From UBA1447 sp002329225 (GTDB lineage: Bacteria > Bacillota > Clostridia > Oscillospirales > Acutalibacteraceae), in contig JBMNVN010000003.1 in the NCBI GenBank assembly GCA_050946835.1, positions 62,001 to 126,000 of the forward strand: 64,000 nucleotides of DNA. The letters are read 5' to 3'. The position numbers and the translations under genes are program-made. Shown here in pieces: positions 17,749 to 25,487 of this stretch (position 1 is its first letter; each line of letters opens with the position of its first letter). A model generated the notes under the pieces. The model was not told the origin of the DNA. It searched no databases and worked only from the letters and a program-made list of their open reading frames with translations.

Positions 17749-18027
17749 ATGGGAAAATTGAATGTTGTTATTGTTGATGCAACAGGCAATAAGGAGCAAA
17801 AGGTGGGTCTACCTGACGATATCAAATGTGGCATCATTATGGTTAAGTTGCTTGAGAAGATTAAGCTTCCTTCCATAGGACCTGATGGAAATCCAATCAG
17901 TTATAAGTTTATTCACAAAGTAACTGGCCGTCAGCTCCTTGAGGCACAGACCCTTAGAGAAGCCGGTATAAAAGATGGCGATGTTCTGCGCCTTCAGCCA
18001 GAGATTACGGCAGGTGTCAGACAATAG
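17749..18027 (+). CDS. Ubiquitin-like protein, YukD/EsaB-type beta-grasp
   Basis: A 92-residue protein from the ATG at 17749 (GGAGG 8 bases upstream). The pattern of strands, central helix (IMVKLLEKIKL) and the late phrase LREAGIKDGDVLRLQPEI resembles the YukD/EsaB branch of the ubiquitin fold. The C-terminus is AGVRQ, so there is a single Gly (Gly89) followed by three residues instead of an exposed Gly-Gly; if it is conjugated, a peptidase in the operon may trim the tail first. First gene of an eight-gene set with E1, E2, RING and JAMM components, and it overlaps the E1 gene by one base (TAGTG). The role as a protein modifier is inferred from this context. Confidence 0.8.
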   Translation: MGKLNVVIVDATGNKEQKVGLPDDIKCGIIMVKLLEKIKLPSIGPDGNPISYKFIHKVTGRQLLEAQTLREAGIKDGDVLRLQPEITAGVRQ

Positions 18028-19208
18028 TGGAAAACAAACTTGACTTGCATCCATCAGATTTTGAAGAAGACCGTTATAGTCGCTTAAAATTGATTCCTTG
18101 GTGGGATCAAGAACGGCTAGCGAAATCCACCGTTATGGTTGTTGGTGCTGGTGCTATTGGCAATGAATTGATAAAGAATTTAGCTTTATTGGGTATAGGA
18201 AAAATACTTATCTACGATATGGACGGTATTGAAAAAACTAATTTAACCCGTTCAGTTTTATATCGTTCAGAAGATGTTGGGCGGTATAAGGCAGATGTTG
18301 CAGCAGAACGTGCTCGTGAAATAAATCCTGGTATAGAGACAAAAGCTTTTGTTAGTAACATTATTGATGATGTTGGCTTAGGTGTGTTTCGCCGAATGGA
18401 CGTTGTACTAGGTGGTCTTGATAACCGTGAGGCCCGCCTTTCCATAAATCAATCCTGTTATAAGGTTAATAAGCCTTGGATTGACGGAGCAATAGAAGCG
18501 TTAAGTGGGGTTGCCAGAGTGTTCGTTCCAGGGCAAGGTGCTTGCTATGAGTGCACTATGACCGAAACAGATTGGATGCTAATTAACAAAAGAAAATCTT
18601 GTGCATTGCTTACTCATGAACAGATGGTTGAAGGTAAAACACCTACAACACCAACTTCAGCCTCAGTTATTGCTGGTATCCAAGTGCAGGAAATGCTCAA
18701 GTTGCTCCATAGTGATAGAAATCTACCAACACTTATAGGCAAAGGCTATGTGTTCAACGGTTTGACTCATGACTCATATATCGTCGAGTATCAAGAAAAA
18801 GCGAATTGTATGAGCCACGACATCTATGAGACTATCACAGAAAAGCCCTGGTCGGTTCGAACAATTACACTAAGCGAGATATTAAGCGAAGTTCGTAAAG
18901 ACCTTGGAGAAGAAGCTGTTATTGATTTTGATAGAGATATTGCAACTATGGGTACATGTTACTGCGGAGAGGATAAAGAGTTGTTTGTTCCTATTCATAA
19001 ACTAAATTCAGAAACCCTTAACTGCCCAACATGTGGAAAGCAAATGGTCTTTGACAGTATCCACATTATAAAAGGAGACGAAGATTTTCTCTATAAAACA
19101 CCATTTGATATTGGAATCCCACTTTTACACATCATAGGCGGGCGTATTGGACTGACTACAAAGCACTACGAATTTTCAGGTGATGAAAACGAAATATTTC
19201 AGGTATAA
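18027..19208 (+). CDS. E1-like ubiquitin-activating enzyme (ThiF/MoeB family) with C-terminal zinc ribbon
   Basis: 393 residues, GTG start overlapping the stop of the ubiquitin-like gene. The adenylation domain is clear: VMVVGAGAIGNELIKNL (residues 37-53, nucleotide-binding glycines 40, 42, 45), YDMD at 63-66, the Arg in NLTRSVLYR, GLDNREAR at 130-137 and WIDGAIE. Cys173 and Cys176 (CYEC) are the usual first zinc pair. Cys192 followed by TPTTPTSASVIAGIQVQE resembles the crossover loop region that carries the catalytic Cys in E1 enzymes. An extra C-terminal zinc ribbon (Cys311, Cys313, Cys333, Cys336) precedes the end. By family it would adenylate the C-terminus of the ubiquitin-like protein and pass it as thioester to the E2-like protein. 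Confidence 0.9.
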   Translation: MENKLDLHPSDFEEDRYSRLKLIPWWDQERLAKSTVMVVGAGAIGNELIKNLALLGIGKILIYDMDGIEKTNLTRSVLYRSEDVGRYKADVAAERAREINPGIETKAFVSNIIDDVGLGVFRRMDVVLGGLDNREARLSINQSCYKVNKPWIDGAIEALSGVARVFVPGQGACYECTMTETDWMLINKRKSCALLTHEQMVEGKTPTTPTSASVIAGIQVQEMLKLLHSDRNLPTLIGKGYVFNGLTHDSYIVEYQEKANCMSHDIYETITEKPWSVRTITLSEILSEVRKDLGEEAVIDFDRDIATMGTCYCGEDKELFVPIHKLNSETLNCPTCGKQMVFDSIHIIKGDEDFLYKTPFDIGIPLLHIIGGRIGLTTKHYEFSGDENEIFQV

Positions 19209-19225
19209 CAGAAAGGACAAATTTT

Positions 19226-19702
19226 ATGGAAAATAGCACACAAAAACTCTGTGCAAAATGTGGCACTCTTTTAACATCAGAGGCAATATTTTGTTCTTCT
19301 TGTGGAACACAGTGTGATGTACAAAATACGCCAACCCCAATACCAATACAACAATACAACTTAAGTATTAAACACGCAAATTTAGAGTTAGCTAATAAAG
19401 TTGATATTAAAAGAACAATTATAAGCAATATTGTTCCTATTGGATGCTCAATTTTAGGTATTGCACTATTTGTCACTGGTTTGTTTGTAAGTATCCCCAA
19501 CGATTACATTAACTCGTATTCAATGAAGGAATATGTTGGTGGAGATGCTTACAACTTTATTATTGAGGCTTCTATAAGGGGAGGAAAGATTGCAGGCGCT
19601 TTTGCTCAAAAGGCAATCTATATTGGTGTGGGCCTACTAATCACTTGCCTATCTGCATTAAAAGTTAACATCGTAAAACCTGAGCAAAAAGAAGGTGAAT
19701 AG
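19226..19702 (+). CDS. Zinc-ribbon membrane protein
   Basis: A 158-residue protein. The N-terminus is a short zinc ribbon, CAKCG then CSSCG (residues 9-12 and 24-27), followed by a proline-rich linker and two hydrophobic helices (NIVPIGCSILGIALFVTGLF and KAIYIGVGLLITCLSAL) with a soluble loop between them. AAAGGA precedes the ATG at good distance. Function unknown; position between E1 and E2 genes with 17- and 3-base gaps makes it part of the operon. It may tether the complex to the membrane. Confidence 0.75.
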   Translation: MENSTQKLCAKCGTLLTSEAIFCSSCGTQCDVQNTPTPIPIQQYNLSIKHANLELANKVDIKRTIISNIVPIGCSILGIALFVTGLFVSIPNDYINSYSMKEYVGGDAYNFIIEASIRGGKIAGAFAQKAIYIGVGLLITCLSALKVNIVKPEQKEGE

Positions 19703-19705
19703 CAA

Positions 19706-21580
19706 ATGACAGCAAGAATTAGAAGACTTGCTTCTGACTGGGAACAGGTAAAGAAAGATTTTACAGGTCACAAGAACATTATTGTGACTCCCGTTGGTGA
19801 CGAACCTCCGGAAAAGTATCAGGTTACATACTTTGTGAACGGGATATACCTTTTGCCAAATGGAAAAATTGAAACTCTTGGTAGACATGAAATCGAAATA
19901 ATATTACACGCTGACTATCCAAGATACAAACCCATCTGTAAGATTAGCACACCAATATGGCATCCAAACTTCAGAGATGGCCAGATTTGCATCGGTGATA
20001 TTTGGGGGGCTGGCGAATCTCTTAGTGATATAATAATCAACATTGGTGATATGATTCAATATAAGTCTTGGAATGCCTATAGCCCATTATCCGCTGATGC
20101 AGCAAAGTGGGCTGTAGATAATAGGCACTTATTTCCAGTAGGTAATATCAATCTGCACATTGCTGACTACGCTTCCTCAAAAGACAACGTTGAAATTGAT
20201 TTGTTTTATGATAAAGATGTAACAATAAAAGAAAGTAGAGTAGAAGAAGTTGCAAATGAAGATGCAATTGCAACTTCAAAGATTGCTGAAAAGAATAACG
20301 ATGAGAATGATTTTAACATTACAGAAGAAGAATTAGCTGGCATTGAATTTATTCCAATTTCTCAAAGAATGCAAACCATATCTCATGGCGAAACGGTAAA
20401 AGGCGGAAAAATCAATTTCAAGACAATTTTGGTAAAGGGGTTACTTTGGGCATTAGTTGGGGCATTCTTGGGATTTGGAGTATCTGAGTTAACTGATTTC
20501 TTTACCAATAATCAATCTGTTGCAAAAATGTTTGGCTATTCTGATTTGGTTAGTTTTTATAATTTTACTGAAAAAGCCAATACTATTTTTGAAGTTGCAT
20601 TTGATGAGTTTAAAGTTTATTGCAAAGCTAATAACAAGAATCCTGAGGAAGAAGGTGTATTTATTAGTTGGCATTCTAACAGTGCATCAATTTATGCTAA
20701 AAACGCATTAGATGATTATTATGAATACAGCGAGAAGGCAGACGATGCGTTGTATGAAGCATATAAAAATCATTTTCGTTCCGATAAAGATTTACTCCAT
20801 AGTGCACTATTGAGGATTCAAAGAACTCATACCGCACTATGGGCGGCGGTAATTGCTTTGTTTATTGGTTTGTTTCTAGGAATAGGTGAAGGTATATTTT
20901 ATGGTTCAAAAAAGAATGCTGTTAAGTATGCAGCTTTAGGTGCAACTGTTTCTATCATAATAGGACTAATTAGTGGATACTTAGCACAGTGGATGTATTC
21001 TGAGATGCTTTCTGATAATCCTGCTGATTTTACAGCTGCATTCGTAAGAGGACTAGGCTGGGCAATTATGGGGCTTGGCGTAGGTATTGCTGTGGGACTT
21101 ATTAAACCCGAGAAAAAGAGGGTATTTTTCTGTGCCACCGGTGGTTTGGGCGGAGGATTCTTAGGGGGGTTCTTATTCAACTATGTTGGAGACATTATTC
21201 CCAATGCTGTTGTCGCAAGAGGGGTGGCGATTGTAATAATGGGCACCCTCATCGGGGTGGGGGTTGGGTTACTTGAACAGTTTGCAAAACAAGCCTGGCT
21301 CAAGGTTATACGTGGTGAATTTGAGGGCAAAGAATATCTTGTGTTTTCCGGAACAACAAGCATTGGTAACAATGGTAATAATACAATTGTGCTCTTCAAA
21401 GATAAGCTTGTTGCGCCCCATCACTGTGATATTAAACTTGAGGGAAGCAAGTATATTTTAATTGACTGTGGTACACCAATGGGTACCGTGGTAAATGGAT
21501 CTAGAACTACACGGCACGTGTTACGCCAAGGCGATACTATTGCTATTGGTAATTCTGTGCTTATTTTTAATACGAAATAA
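19706..21580 (+). CDS. E2-like (UBC-fold) domain fused to six membrane helices and an FHA domain
   Basis: 624 residues. Residues 1-150 look like a real E2: WHPNFRDGQICIGD gives His86-Pro87-Asn88 and candidate catalytic Cys95, followed by LSDIIINIGDMI and SPLSADAAKWAVDNRHLF, matching the later helices of eukaryotic-type UBC domains. A 90-residue charged linker leads to six glycine-rich membrane helices (about 239-259, 376-398, 404-426, 446-464, 473-493, 501-522) with a long soluble loop (262-375) between the first two. Residues 539-624 form an FHA domain (VNGSRTTRHVLRQGDTIAIG). The usual phosphate-binding Arg after the first strand is replaced (IGNNGNN) and the SxxH motif reads APHH, so phosphothreonine binding is doubtful. 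With an even helix count both ends should be cytoplasmic. Confidence 0.88.
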   Translation: MTARIRRLASDWEQVKKDFTGHKNIIVTPVGDEPPEKYQVTYFVNGIYLLPNGKIETLGRHEIEIILHADYPRYKPICKISTPIWHPNFRDGQICIGDIWGAGESLSDIIINIGDMIQYKSWNAYSPLSADAAKWAVDNRHLFPVGNINLHIADYASSKDNVEIDLFYDKDVTIKESRVEEVANEDAIATSKIAEKNNDENDFNITEEELAGIEFIPISQRMQTISHGETVKGGKINFKTILVKGLLWALVGAFLGFGVSELTDFFTNNQSVAKMFGYSDLVSFYNFTEKANTIFEVAFDEFKVYCKANNKNPEEEGVFISWHSNSASIYAKNALDDYYEYSEKADDALYEAYKNHFRSDKDLLHSALLRIQRTHTALWAAVIALFIGLFLGIGEGIFYGSKKNAVKYAALGATVSIIIGLISGYLAQWMYSEMLSDNPADFTAAFVRGLGWAIMGLGVGIAVGLIKPEKKRVFFCATGGLGGGFLGGFLFNYVGDIIPNAVVARGVAIVIMGTLIGVGVGLLEQFAKQAWLKVIRGEFEGKEYLVFSGTTSIGNNGNNTIVLFKDKLVAPHHCDIKLEGSKYILIDCGTPMGTVVNGSRTTRHVLRQGDTIAIGNSVLIFNTK

Positions 21581-21584
21581 GGAG

Positions 21585-22490
21585 GTGAACAATATCGCAA
21601 AACCATTCAAATTATTACTTTATTTGCTTTGTGTAGTAACGGTATTGTACACCACACTACTTTCAACTGTGGCAATGGGTTTTTCCACTGAAGAAGCATA
21701 CAATGCCGTCTATGTTATTGATTCATACAATTCCTTAGGCAGTGGGTTTGCCCTTGGAAAAAATTGTATTGTTACAAATGAGCATGTCGTTACCAATTCA
21801 GATAAAATAAATTTAATATCATATTCTGGGAAGCAATACAAAGCTGTCGTTATGGGGCTTAATAAAGAACTAGACATTGCGGTGTTATATGTACCGAATG
21901 CTACTTTTCCCCATTTTACCGTCGGTAACCAGAGTAAAATAAAAGACGGGGATGATGTGTATGCCATAGGTGTGCCAAAAAGCATGTCATACACACTAAC
22001 AAAAGGAATAATTTCTGCGAAAGAACGTAATTTGGGAAGATACCCATACATACAAATTGATGCAGCTATTAATGAAGGTAACAGTGGTAGCCCTCTTCTT
22101 AATGAGTATGGCGAAGTGATCGGAATGATTACTTTTAAAATAGCCAACAGTGAGGGGATAAGTCTTGCAATTCCTATTAAAAGAGTATGTGAGTATTTGA
22201 CACAGTTGAATATTGAACTTGACCATGTAGGTAATGTAGTCGGAAATATTGAAAAGTCAGACAATATTATAAATGAAGTTATTATACCAACCCCTAATAA
22301 AGAGGAGCATAATGACAACGTTGACTCATACTTCTCAAATATTACGGTTGTTGCTTTAGTAATTGCGGGAATATCTTTAATTGGGAACATAGTATTGTTG
22401 GTTTTATTAATTTATCAAAAAAAGAAAAACTTAGTGTTAACATATAATCAAAAAGAAAGAACCGATTTTGAAATTGAAATATTAGGATAA
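21585..22490 (+). CDS. Membrane-anchored HtrA/trypsin-like serine protease
   Basis: About 301 residues. Catalytic triad visible as His67 (VTNEHVVT), Asp97 (ELDIAVL) and Ser167 (NEGNSGSP), the HtrA-type pattern but without a PDZ domain. One helix at the N-terminus (residues 8-30) and one near the C-terminus (ITVVALVIAGISLIGNIVLL) suggest that the protease domain sits outside the membrane with both ends inside. Start is uncertain: GTG at 21585 lies 4 bases after the E2 stop and overlaps the GGAGGTGA, while ATC at 21594 would be at ideal distance from that Shine-Dalgarno. An extracytoplasmic protease in a ubiquitin-like operon is unusual; target unknown. Confidence 0.85.
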   Translation: MNNIAKPFKLLLYLLCVVTVLYTTLLSTVAMGFSTEEAYNAVYVIDSYNSLGSGFALGKNCIVTNEHVVTNSDKINLISYSGKQYKAVVMGLNKELDIAVLYVPNATFPHFTVGNQSKIKDGDDVYAIGVPKSMSYTLTKGIISAKERNLGRYPYIQIDAAINEGNSGSPLLNEYGEVIGMITFKIANSEGISLAIPIKRVCEYLTQLNIELDHVGNVVGNIEKSDNIINEVIIPTPNKEEHNDNVDSYFSNITVVALVIAGISLIGNIVLLVLLIYQKKKNLVLTYNQKERTDFEIEILG

Positions 22491-22495
22491 ATTTT

Positions 22496-23353
22496 ATGGG
22501 TAAGAAAAAAAGAAAAAACAAGAAAAACAGGACTATCGGTTCCAAAAACAGTTTACCACAAAACATAGTGCTGATTGGCGAACGCGTTGAGGAAGATAAG
22601 AATATATATATATCACAGCCAGTCTATAAAGAAATCCACAAGTTTACTCAAAGCAAAACAACAAACGAAAGTGGCTGTATACTCATTGGCACAATCATTG
22701 AAGATTTCGGCAAGAAAAACATTATTATAGATGGGTTCATTGAAGCAAAGTACAGTGATGCTACCCCCACGACACTAAAATTCACACACGAAACTTGGGA
22801 CTATGTGCATAAAAGAATGGATATAAAATATCCAGACAAAAAAATAGTTGGTTGGATTCATACCCATCCAGATTTCGGTGTTTTTTTGTCTGAGTATGAT
22901 AAATTTATACATGAGAACTTTTTTAGCGAAGATTATCAAATAGCATATGTTGTTGATCCGGTTCAAGATGTTGAAGTTTTTTTCTTTTGGATTAACGGAA
23001 AATTAGAACGCTGTAAAGGGTTCTACATATTTGATAAAAATGGCGTGAAAATATCTGTTGATACTGGGAAAAAATCTGTGATTTTCCCCAAAGCAAAAGC
23101 CATATTTCCTGCAAATAATATTATAATTATTGTACTAGTAATATGTGTTATTGTTTTACTAATTTCAAACATATTAATGGGCGAAAAAATTAAAAACATA
23201 CAAAATCAACAGAAAGCAATAGTTAATAGTGCGAATCAAAGCCTTGCGAATATGCAATCACAAATCGACACTCTTTTTTTTCAATTGAAAGAATTGAATC
23301 TTATTCTTACGTCTACAGAGGAATTAGATACTACCGTTAACGATACTCAATAA
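22496..23353 (+). CDS. JAMM/JAB metallopeptidase, membrane-anchored (first copy)
   Basis: 285 residues with a complete JAMM zinc motif: Glu58 (TNESG), His122-x-His124 (IHTHPDFG), Ser132 and Asp135 in the H-x-H-x7-S-x2-D spacing. A lysine-rich start (MGKKKRKNKKNR) favours a cytoplasmic N-terminus, a single helix follows at about 208-228, and the C-terminal 55 residues look like a coiled coil (QSQIDTLFFQLKELN). In ubiquitin systems JAMM enzymes cleave isopeptide bonds or process the modifier precursor. It shares the phrase FTHETWDYVHK and overall order with the second JAMM protein of the operon, so the two are paralogues. AGGATAA precedes the ATG. Confidence 0.9.
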   Translation: MGKKKRKNKKNRTIGSKNSLPQNIVLIGERVEEDKNIYISQPVYKEIHKFTQSKTTNESGCILIGTIIEDFGKKNIIIDGFIEAKYSDATPTTLKFTHETWDYVHKRMDIKYPDKKIVGWIHTHPDFGVFLSEYDKFIHENFFSEDYQIAYVVDPVQDVEVFFFWINGKLERCKGFYIFDKNGVKISVDTGKKSVIFPKAKAIFPANNIIIIVLVICVIVLLISNILMGEKIKNIQNQQKAIVNSANQSLANMQSQIDTLFFQLKELNLILTSTEELDTTVNDTQ

Positions 23354-23419
23354 TAAGAAAAAAGTCAAAATGATTTAACGAATTATATTGATGAGAACAA
23401 GAAAGAGAGAAAAAAACAA

Positions 23420-24310
23420 ATGGATGCTTATTTAGGTAAAATATGTCCATATTGTAAAACTGAAATTAGAAAAGGAGATGATATAGTCATTTGTAGTGAT
23501 TGTGAAATGCCACACCATAAGAACTGTTTCATTGAAAATCAGAGTTGTACCACTTTTGGGTGTTCCGGAACAATTAAAAATATGGATGGGTCTATCACAG
23601 TCATGGAAAACGGAATTAATAATGAAGAGGTAACTTCTAATGTTGCCAGAAATGCTGTGGTATATTGCACAAGATGTGGTTTTAAAAACATCAGCACCTC
23701 TTTGTTTTGTGTAAAATGTGGAAATCAACTTGCTTTACTTCAGGCTAATAGTTCTACAAAATCGGCATATTCACAAGCTAAGCCATTTTATATAAACCAG
23801 TCTGCATATACCCAACCAAGTTCAAACAATACATATTATCAGCAACAATATATTGGATATGGTTTCCAAGGCTACAATAATAACCAGTTAGACCCTACGA
23901 TGATACAGCTAATAGGTAAAAATGCCAATTACTATATAATAAAGTTTTATGAAATGAAAACTCAAAATAAGAAAACCACTTGGAACTGGCCTGCCTTTCT
24001 CGTTACTCCTTGGTGGTTTTTTTATCGCAAAATGTATAGCTACGGGACAGCAATACTTGCGATTGCTTTTGTAATTCAGTTAATTAATAATCCCATACTT
24101 TCTTTTTTAACATATGGAGGATATGCCATAATTGGTGTTTTTGCCAATTATATATACATAAAACATTTGGAACAAACTACACAAAAAGCAAACGCAATGA
24201 TTGAACCATATAAAACTCAGTTCATAGAAAAAAATAGTAGAAATAATATATCACTAACAGTGATTGGTGCTGTAATATATATAGTATTTATTTTAATATT
24301 TTTTTTGTAA
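23420..24310 (+). CDS. Prokaryotic RING-finger membrane protein (candidate E3-like)
   Basis: 296 residues. Residues 9-48 form a RING-type treble-clef cluster as seen in prokaryotic RING proteins: Cys9/Cys12 (CPYC), Cys25/Cys28 (CSDC), His32-His33, Cys36, Cys43 and Cys48. A second zinc ribbon follows (CTRCG ... CVKCG, about residues 83-103), then a Gln/Tyr/Asn-rich linker, then a DUF2628-like membrane part (NWPAFLVTPWWFFYRKMY) and a last C-terminal helix. By analogy with E1-E2-RING sets, it could bring the loaded E2 to a substrate; no activity can be read from sequence. It lies between the two JAMM genes, 66 bases after the first and 13 before the second. Confidence 0.8.
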   Translation: MDAYLGKICPYCKTEIRKGDDIVICSDCEMPHHKNCFIENQSCTTFGCSGTIKNMDGSITVMENGINNEEVTSNVARNAVVYCTRCGFKNISTSLFCVKCGNQLALLQANSSTKSAYSQAKPFYINQSAYTQPSSNNTYYQQQYIGYGFQGYNNNQLDPTMIQLIGKNANYYIIKFYEMKTQNKKTTWNWPAFLVTPWWFFYRKMYSYGTAILAIAFVIQLINNPILSFLTYGGYAIIGVFANYIYIKHLEQTTQKANAMIEPYKTQFIEKNSRNNISLTVIGAVIYIVFILIFFL

Positions 24311-24323
24311 CGGGGGATTAACG

Positions 24324-25448
24324 GTGGACAATTCATATTTTGACATAGAGGTACAGGAAAAAGTCGCTGGTGTAGCAAGCGGCATGCAACTCCCATTGAA
24401 TTTTTTGGGTTTTGGAGAAATTGAAAATAGCGATGTAAAAGTCTATATTAAACAAACCACCTTTAAAGCTTTGGAAAAGTTGGCATTATCAGACACAAGC
24501 AAAGAAACAGGAAGTATTATGCTCGGGAATTACTGCGAAGAGTTAGGAAAAACACATATTATCATCTCCGATTACATTGAAGCAAAATATACTGATGCTT
24601 CTGCTTCAACCTTAACTTTTACTCATGAAACGTGGGACTATGTGCATAAAATGCATGAAGAAAATCATCCTGATAAAAGGATTGTAGGATGGCAGCATAC
24701 ACACCCTAATTATGGAATATTTCTTTCCAATTACGACTTATTCATTCAAGAAAACTTTTTCAATTTACCTTTTCAGGTTGCTTATGTTATCGACCCTATC
24801 CAAAAACTAAGAGGCTTCTTTCAATGGAAAAACGGCAAGATAGTTAAGCTCAAATGCTACTATATTTACGATGAAATTGGAAAACCTATCAAAATTGAAC
24901 AGACTAAAATTGAAAATAAAAGTGATTCATTAAACCCAAAATCAGATAAAAAATTATATGCCTTGATTACCGCTCTGTGTTTTATAATATTTGCCCTAAG
25001 TTTCTCGTCTATATCTCTCAAAAACAAATATGATGAGCATATAAGAAACCAACAAACTATTCTAAATGAGATTTCGAATCAAAAGACAGTAATTGACAAC
25101 CAATCTACAGCAATTGTCAAGCTACAAGAACAATTAGTAAGCTGCGTTTTGGATAATAGTGGAAAAACAACAGCTAATTATTTAATTAAAATGTTGGAAA
25201 GCCAAGAAATGACATTGCCAAATCAAGAAGAAGTTCTTGCCAAGTTGAAAGCTTTTGTTGAAAAAGAAGATAGCAACAAGGTAGAGTTTATTGTTTACAC
25301 TGCAACATCAGGAGATTCTCTTTCTTCCATTTGTGAAAAAAACGGAATCAATTACTATGCAAATAAAAACATTATTCTTTCCATAAATGGTATTGAGGAT
25401 GCTAATCAAATCTATGTGGGGCAAAATATTTTACTCCCGGCTTCTTAA
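24324..25448 (+). CDS. JAMM/JAB metallopeptidase with membrane helix, coiled coil and LysM domain (second copy)
   Basis: 374 residues from GTG at 24324, with GGGGGA 6 bases upstream. The JAMM motif is complete: Glu61 (SKETG), His125-x-His127 (QHTHPNYG), Ser135 and Asp138. A helix at about 211-230 is followed by a predicted coiled coil (NEISNQKTVIDNQSTAIVKL) and, at the C-terminus (about 325-374), a LysM domain (TATSGDSLSSICEKNGINYY then IYVGQNILLPAS). LysM domains bind peptidoglycan, so the expected topology is JAMM inside and LysM in the wall. This would tie deconjugation to the cell envelope. Last gene of the operon; its 3' end overlaps the remnant of an AbiEii toxin gene on the other strand. 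Confidence 0.9.
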   Translation: MDNSYFDIEVQEKVAGVASGMQLPLNFLGFGEIENSDVKVYIKQTTFKALEKLALSDTSKETGSIMLGNYCEELGKTHIIISDYIEAKYTDASASTLTFTHETWDYVHKMHEENHPDKRIVGWQHTHPNYGIFLSNYDLFIQENFFNLPFQVAYVIDPIQKLRGFFQWKNGKIVKLKCYYIYDEIGKPIKIEQTKIENKSDSLNPKSDKKLYALITALCFIIFALSFSSISLKNKYDEHIRNQQTILNEISNQKTVIDNQSTAIVKLQEQLVSCVLDNSGKTTANYLIKMLESQEMTLPNQEEVLAKLKAFVEKEDSNKVEFIVYTATSGDSLSSICEKNGINYYANKNIILSINGIEDANQIYVGQNILLPAS

Positions 25449-25487
25449 CATAAAAATGAGGCTTTTCTTGTTTTCTATGTTAATCAT
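25431..25487 (-). pseudogene. Truncated start of an AbiEii-type toxin gene
   Basis: An ATG at 25487 overlaps the TGA stop of the AbiEi gene (ATGA) and has GGAGG at ideal distance, exactly the coupling seen in abiEi-abiEii pairs. It reads only 18 codons (MINIENKKS...) before a stop at 25431, already inside the LysM gene of the opposite strand. I read this as the right-hand junction of the island, which cut off the toxin gene. The peptide is too short to prove its family. Confidence 0.45.

Noticed and set aside
21710..22390. 226-codon minus-strand open frame inside the operon protease
   Set aside because: Antisense to a protein with a complete catalytic triad; no independent support.
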